A stretch of DNA of 64,000 nucleotides from JBBRMW01 sp965246845 (GTDB lineage Bacteria > Chloroflexota > Anaerolineae > Aggregatilineales > UBA2796): the NCBI GenBank assembly GCA_965246845.1, contig CBDFFR010000014.1, positions 186,001-250,000 on the forward strand. The letters are read 5' to 3'. Positions 27,034-34,590 of the stretch are shown here, piece by piece. A program made the translations under genes and the position numbers. Positions within the stretch are counted from its first letter, which is position 1. Every line of letters begins with the position of its first letter. The notes under the pieces are model-generated. The model had not been told where the DNA came from and ran no database searches. It was given only the letters and a program-made list of their open reading frames with translations.

Positions 27034-27394
27034 AAAGGCAGAAGTCGTCAGGAAGCGCAACCCGCTCCTTCCCATATTCGGAATTATCATCGCGGTTGGG
27101 CTGTTGGTCGTCGCGATGTCACTGGTTCCGCTGACAATCGACCTTATCAATAAAGTCTCGCCCGGCTTCCGTGTACGGGGCGTAGATTTCTCGATAGCGC
27201 CCGATCCAGCGGTCGCGGGTTCGCCGCTCAAACTGACGATGGCAAGCGGCGGGCGCCTCTTCCTCGGCTTGGCAATCTGGCTGTTCCTGCTTGCGTTTGC
27301 CTATGCGTTGGTCGCGGTCCTCGCGGGCAAGGACCCGAACAGCGCCAAAGACGTCAAGCTGCCGCCCCGTAAAGAAAAGCCGAAGAAGTTCTAA
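27026..27394 (+). CDS. Small two-helix membrane protein in the hydroxylase operon
   Basis: This 122-residue protein has a basic N-terminus, two membrane helices (about 12-34 and 74-97) with a roughly 40-residue segment between, and a very basic C-terminal tail (KLPPRKEKPKKF) that should face the cytoplasm. AGGTGA at 27013-27018 sets ATG 27026; another ATG at 27020 is too close to it. It overlaps the phosphoesterase and ends three bases before the large subunit. I recognise no family. It may be a membrane anchor for the enzyme. Confidence 0.7.
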   Translation: MVKKAEVVRKRNPLLPIFGIIIAVGLLVVAMSLVPLTIDLINKVSPGFRVRGVDFSIAPDPAVAGSPLKLTMASGGRLFLGLAIWLFLLAFAYALVAVLAGKDPNSAKDVKLPPRKEKPKKF

Positions 27395-27397
27395 GCC

Positions 27398-29620
27398 GTG
27401 CCAGAAAAACAACCCCCGATCATCGGCCAGCGCCTGCGGCGAATCGACGCGCTGGGCAAAGTCACCGGACAGGCGGCCTACCCCGGCGACATCGACCTGC
27501 CCGGCCAGCTCTGGTTGAAGGTCAAATTCTCCGAGCGGGTTCACGCGCGCATCCTCGCGATTGATACCTCCGCAGCCAAGGCGCTGCCCGGCGTGGTTGC
27601 CATCTTCACGGCGAAAGATCTGCCATTGAATGAATACGGCCTGATCATCTTCGACCAGCCCGTGTTATGTGGGCTGGGCGGCAAGCCGGGTGCGGAAATC
27701 GTGCGGACCGTCAGCGATCAGGTCGCGCTCGTCGCGGCGGAGACGGAAGCCATCGCCGCCGAAGCGGTGAAGCTGATTCGTGTCAGCTATGAAGACCTGC
27801 CCATCCTGACGGATATGCACGCCGCCATGCAACCTGGCGCGCCGCAATTGCACGCCGATTCGCCAGATAACATCGTCTGCCATTACCGCATCCGCAAGGG
27901 CGATTTGGATGAGGGCTGGGCGCGGGCGGCGGTTACGGTCGAAGGCACGTATACGACTTCATGGCAGGAACACGCCTATCTGCAACCGGAAGCAGGCGTC
28001 GGCTATATCGATGAGGAAGGCCGCGTGACGGTCGCCTGTGCCGGGCAGTGGGCGCACGAGGATCAGGAACAGATCGCGCACGCGCTCGATTTGCCGAAGG
28101 AGCAGGTGCGCGTGATTTACCCGGCGATTGGCGGCGCGTTCGGCGGGCGCGAGGATATGTCCGTGCAAATCCTGCTCGCGCTCGCGGCGTGGAAGCTGCA
28201 CCGCCCGGTGAAGATCATCTGGTCGCGCAGCGAGTCGATCATCGGCCACCACAAACGCCACCCGATCCACATTCACACGAAATGGGGCGCGACCCGTGAG
28301 GGCAAGATCGTCGCGGTCGAAGCGCGCGTCGTCGGGGATGGCGGCGCGTATGCCTATACCACCTCGAAGGTGATGGCGAACGCGAACCTGATGGTCACGG
28401 GGCCGTATTGCATCCCGCATATTCACGTTGATACCTATGGCGTGTACACGAACAACATCCCGGCGGGTGCGTTTCGCGGCTTCGGCGGTCCGCAGGGCGC
28501 GCTCGCTGCCGAAGGGCAGATGAATAAACTCGCGCAGGCGCTTGGCATCGACCCGGTAGAGCTGCGCGCGCGCAACCTGCTCGGCGAGGGCGACCTCACG
28601 AGCGTCGGGACGCCGCTGCCGCCGGGCGTGACTATCGATAAAGTGCTTGAAAAATGCGCGCTGGAAAGCGGCTACTGGCAATGGTCGGAAGGCTTCGCGC
28701 GGACCGCGCTCACGCCGCCCGATGAAGCGCACAAGCGGCGCGGGATCGGCATCGCCTGCGGCTTCAAAAACGTCGGGTTCAGCTTCGGCTTCCCGGAACA
28801 GAACTGGGCGACGGTCGAGATTTATGGCAATGGTGAAATCGAGCGCGTGGTTGTCCGGCAGGCGGGCGCGGAAGTCGGGCAGGGCGCGCATACCGTCTTC
28901 GTGCAAATGGCAGCGGAAGCGGTCGGCGTGCCGCTGGAGCGCGTGACGCTGATCGGCCACGACACCGCGCACACGCAGACGAGTGGCAGCGCGTCGGCCT
29001 CGCGGATGACCTTCATGGCCGGGAATGCAATCAAGGGCGCGGCAGAACGCGCGCTCGCCGCGTGGGCGAACGAGGACCGCCCCGCTATCGCAACGTTTCA
29101 ATATCGCCCGCCACCGACGACGCCTAATGATCCACAAACAGGCCGTTCCGAACCGAACTTCGCCTATGGCTATGTCGCGCAAATCGCGGAAGTCGAAGTC
29201 GATATTGAAACCGGGCAGGTCGATGTCGTGCGCGTCGTCTCCGCGAACGACGTAGGCCGCGCGATCAACCCGAACCTCGTGCAGGGGCAGATTGAAGGCG
29301 CGGTCGTGCAGGCGCAGGGCTATACCGTCATGGAAAAACTGGTCAGCGTGGACGGCGTGATTCGCAACCCGTACCTTTCGACGTACCTGATCCCTTCCGT
29401 GCTGGATGTCCCGCGCGAGGTCAAGTCGATCATCCTCGAATATGCCGACCCGATTGGACCCTGGGGCGCACGCGGCATGGCTGAAATGCCGTTCCTGACA
29501 CTCGCGCCCGCGATTGCTGCCGCCGTCCACGACGCGACGGGCGTTTGGATCGACGATATACCGATGACGCCGGATGTCGTCGTGGGTCGGCTGCGGGAAG
29601 CGGGCATTGGCGTTCTCTGA
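27398..29620 (+). CDS. Xanthine dehydrogenase-family molybdopterin-binding large subunit
   Basis: This 740-residue catalytic subunit starts at GTG 27398. It shows the cofactor loops GGAFGGRE, AFRGFGGPQG, GAEVGQGAHT and TQTSGSASASR, and the catalytic glutamate Glu696 in GARGMAEMP. AFRGFGGPQ is the form found in purine-type hydroxylases, not the Cys-bearing loop of aerobic CO dehydrogenase, so CO is an unlikely substrate. It hydroxylates an aromatic heterocycle or aldehyde with water as oxygen donor. The following YqeB and YqeC genes suggest that its molybdenum site carries a labile selenium ligand. There is no in-frame TGA, so selenocysteine is not used. Confidence 0.92.
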   Translation: MPEKQPPIIGQRLRRIDALGKVTGQAAYPGDIDLPGQLWLKVKFSERVHARILAIDTSAAKALPGVVAIFTAKDLPLNEYGLIIFDQPVLCGLGGKPGAEIVRTVSDQVALVAAETEAIAAEAVKLIRVSYEDLPILTDMHAAMQPGAPQLHADSPDNIVCHYRIRKGDLDEGWARAAVTVEGTYTTSWQEHAYLQPEAGVGYIDEEGRVTVACAGQWAHEDQEQIAHALDLPKEQVRVIYPAIGGAFGGREDMSVQILLALAAWKLHRPVKIIWSRSESIIGHHKRHPIHIHTKWGATREGKIVAVEARVVGDGGAYAYTTSKVMANANLMVTGPYCIPHIHVDTYGVYTNNIPAGAFRGFGGPQGALAAEGQMNKLAQALGIDPVELRARNLLGEGDLTSVGTPLPPGVTIDKVLEKCALESGYWQWSEGFARTALTPPDEAHKRRGIGIACGFKNVGFSFGFPEQNWATVEIYGNGEIERVVVRQAGAEVGQGAHTVFVQMAAEAVGVPLERVTLIGHDTAHTQTSGSASASRMTFMAGNAIKGAAERALAAWANEDRPAIATFQYRPPPTTPNDPQTGRSEPNFAYGYVAQIAEVEVDIETGQVDVVRVVSANDVGRAINPNLVQGQIEGAVVQAQGYTVMEKLVSVDGVIRNPYLSTYLIPSVLDVPREVKSIILEYADPIGPWGARGMAEMPFLTLAPAIAAAVHDATGVWIDDIPMTPDVVVGRLREAGIGVL

Positions 29621-30443
29621 CCTGCGCGTGACGGTGCGCGGCGGCGGCGATCTCGGCTCCGGGGTCGTATACAGGCTGCACCGCGCCGGGTTCACGCTGC
29701 AAATCCTTGAACTGGAGCGCCCAATGCTGGTCCGTCCGGCGGTCAGCTTCGGGACCGCGATTTTTGACGGCTCGATCACGGTGGATGGTGTGACCGCGCG
29801 CCACTTTTCCAGCCCAGCCGAATATGACAAATACCCTTTGAAGCGCGAATACATCCCGGTCTATATCGACCCGGACGGCGCGTACCTGCCCGGCTCCGAT
29901 GTGGTCATCGACGCGCGTATGGCGAAGGTGAACCTCGGCACGCGCATCACTGATGCGCCCCTTGTCGTCGCGCTCGGACCGGGTTTTACCGCGCACGGCG
30001 ATTGCCATGCCGTGATCGAGACGAACCGGGGTCACAACCTCGGTCGTGCGTACTACAACGGCAGTGCGGAGCCGGATACCGGGACGCCCGGTGTGGTCAA
30101 CGGGCGCGGTGCGGAGCGCGTCGTCCGCGCTCCTGAAGATGGCTACATCACGCGGCAAATCGAAGTCGGCGAGACGGTCCGCGAAGGGCAGTCGCTCGCC
30201 TGGATCAACGACACGACGCCGCTGCTCGCACCTTTCGATGGGATACTGCGCGGCCTGATTCACCCCGGCGTCTTCGTGCGCAAGGGGCAAAAGGTCGGGG
30301 ATGTGGACCCGCGCGCAAAGCGTGAACACTGCTTCACGATCAGCGACAAGGCGCTCGCGATTGGCGGCGGCGTGCTTGAGGCGGTCCTGAGTTCCGAACA
30401 CGTCCGCGCTCGGCTTGCTGGCGCTGAGACCAGACTTCCGTGA
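29607..30443 (+). CDS. yqeB: YqeB-family selenium-dependent molybdenum hydroxylase maturation protein
   Basis: The protein starts near a Rossmann-like VRGGGDLGSGVVYRLHRAGF and ends with HCFTISDKALAIGGGVLEA, the pattern of the EF2563/YqeB family. Comparative genomics links this family to hydroxylases that need selenium as a dissociable cofactor. A lipoyl/biotinyl-like swinging region (about residues 170-240: APEDGYITRQIEVGETVREGQ) lies in the middle. The TTG at 29607 has GGGAAG six bases upstream and overlaps the end of the large subunit; GTG 29628 is an alternative. It overlaps yqeC by four bases. Its biochemical step is not settled. Confidence 0.85.
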   Translation: MAFSDLRVTVRGGGDLGSGVVYRLHRAGFTLQILELERPMLVRPAVSFGTAIFDGSITVDGVTARHFSSPAEYDKYPLKREYIPVYIDPDGAYLPGSDVVIDARMAKVNLGTRITDAPLVVALGPGFTAHGDCHAVIETNRGHNLGRAYYNGSAEPDTGTPGVVNGRGAERVVRAPEDGYITRQIEVGETVREGQSLAWINDTTPLLAPFDGILRGLIHPGVFVRKGQKVGDVDPRAKREHCFTISDKALAIGGGVLEAVLSSEHVRARLAGAETRLP

Positions 30444-31795
30444 AGCTCAAACAAGCGTTCGCCGTGCAGCGCGGCGATATGGTGGCGTTCGTCGGCGCGG
30501 GCGGCAAGACCTCCGCGCTATTCCGGCTCGGCGCGGAACTCGCCGCGGAAGGCTGGCGCGTGGTCGCGACGACGACGACGCGGATCGCGATGGATGAACT
30601 CGGCAACGCGCCGGGCGTGGTCGATGTAAGCGTTGGCATCCGGCCAACGGCGGTCACGCGAGCGCTCAATGAACACGGTTTTGCGTTCCTCTATTCGCAG
30701 GTGCAGAACGGCAAGGCGCTTGGCCTCTCCCCAGAACAAGTGACGGCGCTCGTGGATACGCTCGATAGCGATGTCACGCTCATCGAAGCGGATGGCGCGC
30801 GGCGGCTGCCCTTCAAAGCGCCCTACGCGCACGAACCCGTGATCCCCGCCGGGACATCGCTTGTCGTGCCTGTTGTCGGCTTCGACGCGCTGGGGCAGCC
30901 GCTGGATGACGCGCATATCTACAACGCCAGCGGGATGATTGAACATTTCGGCTATCCGCCCGGCGAGCGCGTCAAAGCGCCCTGGGTCGCCTCCGTGCTG
31001 CGCGACGATGAATTGGGGCTGAAAGGTGCGCCCGCAACTGCCCGAATCATCCCGCTGATCAACAAGGTTCCGGCCTCTGGCTATCCGCGCGTGCGGGCGC
31101 GGTTGATGGCACGGTTGATGCTCATCTCCGAGCGGATTTCCGGCGTGGCAATTGGTGCGGTACAGCATCCGCAAAGCCCGGTTTACGAGGTGCGGCGGCG
31201 GGTGGCTGCGATTGTGCTGGCGGGCGGCCTCGCGAGCCGGATGGGGCAGCCGAAGGTCCTCATGGAGTGGGACGGACGCCCGATCATCAACGCCATCGTG
31301 GATAAACTGCGCCGCGCGCGAGTCGAGCAAATCATCGTCGTGACGGGACACCGCGCCGGAGAAGTGCGCGCGGCCATCGCCAAAGAAGGCGTGACGATCA
31401 TCCACAACCCGGATTATGCGAAGGGCGATATGCTCTCCTCGCTGCAAACCGGGCTGCGTGCCTGCGCGCCGGAGATCGCGGCGGGCATGATTTGCCTGGG
31501 CGACCAGCCGCATCTGGATGTGCGGATCGCTTACGATGTGATGCTCGCCTATGCGCAGGGCAAGGGGCAGATCGTCGCGCCGAGCTACCAGATGAAGCGC
31601 GGCCACCCGATTTTGATTGATCGCGCCTTCTGGCCGGAATTGCTCGACCTGCCGCCGGGAGCCGCGCCGCGCGACGTGATCAACCGCCACGCGGAAGCGA
31701 CGGCGTATGTCGTCAGCAAGGACGACAGCATTCTGCGCGACATCGATACGCCGGAAGATTACGCGCGGGAGCGGCGGCTGGCGGGTCTCTCCTGA
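30440..31795 (+). CDS. YqeC-MocA fusion (selenium hydroxylase accessory and MoCo cytidylyltransferase)
   Basis: Residues 1-240 form a YqeC-type domain with a P-loop (VGAGGKTSALF, Lys23) and TTTTRIA. Residues 252-451 form a MocA-type nucleotidyltransferase (IVLAGGLASRMGQPK, CLGDQP, GHPILID), which makes molybdopterin cytosine dinucleotide. The two are normally separate genes (yqeC and ygfJ/mocA), so this 451-residue protein is a fusion that couples cofactor nucleotide addition with the selenium-linked maturation step. It starts at GTG 30440, overlapping yqeB (GTGA). No SelD is seen in the window, so selenophosphate supply must be elsewhere. Confidence 0.87.
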   Translation: MKLKQAFAVQRGDMVAFVGAGGKTSALFRLGAELAAEGWRVVATTTTRIAMDELGNAPGVVDVSVGIRPTAVTRALNEHGFAFLYSQVQNGKALGLSPEQVTALVDTLDSDVTLIEADGARRLPFKAPYAHEPVIPAGTSLVVPVVGFDALGQPLDDAHIYNASGMIEHFGYPPGERVKAPWVASVLRDDELGLKGAPATARIIPLINKVPASGYPRVRARLMARLMLISERISGVAIGAVQHPQSPVYEVRRRVAAIVLAGGLASRMGQPKVLMEWDGRPIINAIVDKLRRARVEQIIVVTGHRAGEVRAAIAKEGVTIIHNPDYAKGDMLSSLQTGLRACAPEIAAGMICLGDQPHLDVRIAYDVMLAYAQGKGQIVAPSYQMKRGHPILIDRAFWPELLDLPPGAAPRDVINRHAEATAYVVSKDDSILRDIDTPEDYARERRLAGLS

Positions 31796-32091
31796 TGAGA
31801 CCAGAAAATATTCCTGTAGCTCTCGTTGCTTCCATTACATTTATTTTCTGGGGATTATATAGCTATGTTCGGCAGCAAACATCAGGGGGAACAAGATGGA
31901 ACATGCACACGATCAAAGGTTCACCTGCCAAACGAATTGGTGCGTTGTACATTCTTGGAGGCGTATTTATTCTTGAGGGCGTAATTGCATACTGGATGTC
32001 AAACTTCCCAGTCTTTTTCTGGATATTTGTAGTATGTGGAAGCATCATAATTGGTATTGGCGTACTGATTGGCGGTCGTCATAAAGGGTAG
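31795..32091 (+). CDS. Small membrane protein coupled to the hydroxylase operon, low GC
   Basis: The 98-residue protein has three hydrophobic segments (about 7-25, 48-66 and 70-92), and I recognise no family. Its ATG shares a base with the yqeC-mocA stop codon, so it is probably co-translated. Its codon use is clearly AT-richer than the genes before it (ATT, TTT, GGA, ACA), which suggests a recent arrival at the operon end. It is followed by palindromic repeats. Confidence 0.55.
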   Translation: MRPENIPVALVASITFIFWGLYSYVRQQTSGGTRWNMHTIKGSPAKRIGALYILGGVFILEGVIAYWMSNFPVFFWIFVVCGSIIIGIGVLIGGRHKG

Positions 32092-32105
32092 TATCAAATA
32101 AATTA

Positions 32106-32264
32106 ATGTTTTGGGTCGGTCAAGACTAAACCTCTACGCACAATACGCGCTCCGGTGTAGGGGCGGACCGATGTGTCCGCCCGGTATAGAATGAAACGGG
32201 TCGGATTCATCCGACCCCTGCACAAATCGCCCTCTGATGTAGGGGCGGACCTGTGTGTCCGCCC
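32106..32264. repeat. Repeat cluster between convergent genes
   Basis: Type-1 palindromes lie at 32161-32182 (loop CGATGT) and 32243-32264 (loop CTGTGT). A type-2 variant at 32198-32217 (GGGTCGGAT, TC, ATCCGACCC) has changed bases on both arms yet stays perfectly paired. A worn type-2 copy begins near 32113. The cluster fills the gap between the membrane protein and the convergent PA14 gene. Confidence 0.88.
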
Positions 32265-32288
32265 TGCACAAAACGCGCGTATTCGCGC

Positions 32289-33359
32289 CTAGTCGTAACG
32301 CGGCAACCGCGCGAGGCTCCCGCTCGTCACGCGCACATAGGGCAGATACGCCCACCCTTCCTGCGCGTTGCTCAAACGGATGCGGACCCACGCGCGGTTT
32401 TTCTTGCTCCACGCGATGATCTCGAAATTCTCACCCGATGCCACCGCGCCGACCTTCTCCGCATTGCGTGAGGCATAGCTGCGCAAGATGAACGCAGTAC
32501 GTGCGTTACCCGTCGCAGGCTGCACGGGACCGGGCGTCGCCGCCGGGGTATCGACGCGCGGCAGGTTATCCGTCGTGCCGGGGTACAGATAGACGAGGTT
32601 ACGGAAAATCCAGCCCCGGCTGCCATCACCGCGACCGAGATCGATTTGCACCCACTGGAAATCGGTGCTGACCGCCGTGACGGTGAACGTCTGCTTTGCA
32701 CGGGCGCGAGCAATCGCCGGATTGTTTGTGCTTGGGTCCGGGCGAATATTCGCGCCATCGACGATCACTTCGCACAGCTTTTGCGCGCCACCAATCGAGG
32801 TCGGCGCGAAGGTCGCGGTGACGAGGCCGCTGGCGTTGGTCCCTGCGGGGAGCGTCGCGCTCACACTTAGCACCGTCCAATCGAAGAGCGCCCCGGCTTG
32901 CCCGCCGACTTCGATGAATTCCACGCGCAGGTTGTGTATACCCACGCCGAGGTTCACATCTTGCGTCGCCGAACCGAACCCGGATGTGCCGAAGCCGCCG
33001 AGTTTATCCAGAATCAGGATTTCATCGATGTAGAAGCGCATTCCGTCGTCCGCGCCGATACGGAACCGATACGACCCCGCCGCGAAATTCTGCGATAGCG
33101 TCCAGCGTGCAGCGAAGTTATCCGCCGGAACGGACGCATCCGGGGACCCGGTTCCCCAGTTGAAATTGATCGTCGCGTCGGTGCGCGTCAGGACCGGGTT
33201 GCCCGAAAAGCTGGTGTTGTTCCAGTATTGCCCGGTCCAGTTCAGTCCCGTATCCGCGCGGACCGTGACGCCGGGGAATGCCGCGAATGCGAGCAGCGTG
33301 GTCAGCACCAGCGTACCCACCAGAGCCGCGAGCCAAACCCGCGTGTGCTTTCTGGTCAT
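32289..33359 (-). CDS. Secreted PA14-domain protein with SH3-like repeats
   Basis: The 356-residue protein has a signal peptide (hydrophobic core at about residues 9-28). Residues 38-170 form a PA14 beta-barrel (WTGQYWNNTSFSGNPVLTR, DDGMRFYIDEILILD), a fold that binds sugars. Two bacterial SH3-like domains follow (about 190-268 with NIRPDPSTNNPAIARA, and 290-350 with LRSYASRNAEKVGAV), which usually bind cell-wall peptides. It is likely a cell-surface adhesion or wall-binding protein without catalytic domain. A GGAGAAGAG ribosome site lies just upstream. Confidence 0.82.
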   Translation of the reverse strand: MTRKHTRVWLAALVGTLVLTTLLAFAAFPGVTVRADTGLNWTGQYWNNTSFSGNPVLTRTDATINFNWGTGSPDASVPADNFAARWTLSQNFAAGSYRFRIGADDGMRFYIDEILILDKLGGFGTSGFGSATQDVNLGVGIHNLRVEFIEVGGQAGALFDWTVLSVSATLPAGTNASGLVTATFAPTSIGGAQKLCEVIVDGANIRPDPSTNNPAIARARAKQTFTVTAVSTDFQWVQIDLGRGDGSRGWIFRNLVYLYPGTTDNLPRVDTPAATPGPVQPATGNARTAFILRSYASRNAEKVGAVASGENFEIIAWSKKNRAWVRIRLSNAQEGWAYLPYVRVTSGSLARLPRYD

Positions 33360-33444
33360 GTTCTCTTCTCCAATCCAAAATCTTCGTCCCGTGAGTGTAT
33401 CAAGGTTTCGCGGATGCGGTCAACTTCGGTCAGGCAAACGTACA

Positions 33445-33558
33445 GGGCAAACGCCTCAAATGAAAGTACAGTGTCGGTCACGGGCGGACATGCAGGTCCG
33501 CCCCTACACCGTGCCGCACTTTCTGCGTAGAGGTAGACCTATGTTTCCGCCTGTCTAC
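33445..33558. repeat. MITE-like inverted repeat pair, right half decayed
   Basis: This 303-base gap between the divergent PA14 and membrane-protein genes holds a type-1 palindrome in minus orientation at 33482-33503. A conserved flank of about 37 bases (33445-33481, GGGCAAACGCCTCAAAT ... GTCGGTCAC) precedes it. A decayed plus-orientation copy (GTAGAGGTAGACCTATG) begins near 33526. The same flank-hairpin-hairpin-flank order is seen at 45153-45283 and 54681-54806. The rest of the gap holds only the promoter at 33601. Confidence 0.8.
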
Positions 33559-33600
33559 TCCATTTCAATATGTTTGCACTCTCCTGACCCCTCAAACCGC

Positions 33601-33629
33601 TTTACATGAAAATTAAATGCTGCTATGCT
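33601..33629 (+). promoter_or_regulatory. Sigma-70-like promoter
   Basis: TTTACA (33601-33606) and TATGCT (33624-33629) are separated by exactly 17 bases. Transcription would start near 33636, giving a leader of about 28 bases that holds the strong GGGGAG ribosome site of the GTG at 33664. Confidence 0.7.
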
Positions 33630-33663
33630 GATTGCGTTTCTATTTTGTAAAAGGGGAGAAATC

Positions 33664-34158
33664 GTGAACACCACCAGCACCGTCGCTCCGGGGCAAAATT
33701 CGGTTATTGGCGTCCTTGTCGGAATTTACACACTAATACTTGGCGTAGGAACTTTGTGTGTCTCGGTTATCTCAATCACTGGTGGAGCGCTATTGGGTGG
33801 TCTTGGAAGCGCAATCCAGCAATCGGGTGTCAATACCAATGATGCGGCAACGGCAGCGGCAGCGGCACAGCTAAGTGGAATTGGTGGTGGAGTTATTGCA
33901 CTGATTGGCTTTGCTTTGCTCTTGATAGCAATTGGGTTGATCGCTGTTGGTGTCGGTGATTTTATGCGGCGTAACTGGGCATACAATGGCACGGTACTCG
34001 CACACGGAATTTACGCCGTTCTAAGTGGCGTAAGCATACTGGCAAACGCCCGAAATGGATTGCCAATTTTCAGCATTGTGTTGGTCATCATTTCGGTGGT
34101 TATTGTCGTCCTGTTCCTGACGAACGCCGATGTGAAGCGCTCTTTCGGTCGCGTCTAG
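33664..34158 (+). CDS. Membrane protein of unknown function with Ala-rich loop
   Basis: The 164-residue protein has four hydrophobic helices. A 35-residue loop rich in Ala, Ser and Asn (SAIQQSGVNTNDAATAAAAA) lies between helices one and two. GTG 33664 is the start because GGGGAG (33653-33658) is five bases upstream; an in-frame ATG at 33625 lies inside the -10 box and cannot be used from the promoter at 33601. I recognise no family. It is a single-gene unit with its own promoter and terminator and is less GC-rich than its neighbours. Confidence 0.7.
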   Translation: MNTTSTVAPGQNSVIGVLVGIYTLILGVGTLCVSVISITGGALLGGLGSAIQQSGVNTNDAATAAAAAQLSGIGGGVIALIGFALLLIAIGLIAVGVGDFMRRNWAYNGTVLAHGIYAVLSGVSILANARNGLPIFSIVLVIISVVIVVLFLTNADVKRSFGRV

Positions 34159-34171
34159 TTTTTGTTTGCTT

Positions 34172-34199
34172 CCCCTCGCTATGTGGCGAGGGGCTTTTT
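34172..34199 (+). terminator. Rho-independent terminator
   Basis: A perfect 8-bp stem (CCCCTCGC at 34172-34179, GCGAGGGG at 34186-34193) with a six-base loop is followed by CTTTTTGTTTTT. It lies 13 bases after the stop of the membrane protein. Confidence 0.93.
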
Positions 34200-34242
34200 G
34201 TTTTTCGTAGAAATGTAAAATTTGTAGTAGCAGGAGAACCCG

Positions 34243-34575
34243 ATGAACCGCCAGCACATGCCCCAAACTGAACGTAGTAAACCCATTCAGAACACCAATC
34301 TGCAAGCCGAAACAGCCGCCGATGATGCGCGCACGCCATCTGCACTTACCAAAAATCAGCAATCGGTCGTCGCCATGCAGCAGACGCAGGGCAATCAATC
34401 GGTGCAGCGCTACCTCGCCGGGCAGAACGCTATCCAGCGCGACGGTGACGACGAACTGCCTAATCAAATGCCCGCGCCGGATACGCAGGATGTGAAGCCC
34501 GGTGAAGACCGCGACTCCTCAAGCAACTTGCCGAACACCATGCCGAAACCGGATGAACTGGAAGAAGCCTCGTAA
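34243..34575 (+). CDS. Small hydrophilic protein with a GNQ-VQR motif
   Basis: The 110-residue protein is polar and probably unstructured, and its C-terminal half is acidic with a repeated LPN.MP.PD pattern (DELPNQMPAPD, SNLPNTMPKPD). The segment QQTQGNQSVQRYLAG closely resembles the LQRTAGNQAVQRLL motif found near the start of many DUF4157-type proteins linked to extracellular contractile injection systems. No DUF4157 peptidase domain or injection genes are present here. AGGAGAA four bases upstream gives a strong ribosome site. Function unknown. Confidence 0.65.
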   Translation: MNRQHMPQTERSKPIQNTNLQAETAADDARTPSALTKNQQSVVAMQQTQGNQSVQRYLAGQNAIQRDGDDELPNQMPAPDTQDVKPGEDRDSSSNLPNTMPKPDELEEAS

Positions 34576-34590
34576 CAGGCAGCAGTCGCT

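Noticed and set aside
27398..29620. Selenocysteine in the hydroxylase large subunit
   Set aside because: No in-frame TGA occurs; selenium in this group is a dissociable ligand at the molybdenum, not an amino acid.
27398..29620. Aerobic CO dehydrogenase (CoxL)
   Set aside because: The active-site loop is AFRGFGGPQG rather than the Cys-containing loop of form I CO dehydrogenase.
27959..29854. Long minus-strand open frame (631 codons) opposite the molybdopterin subunit
   Set aside because: It lies fully opposite a well-supported enzyme gene, is rich in Arg, Asp and His as expected from reversed GC-rich codons, and has no recognisable domain.
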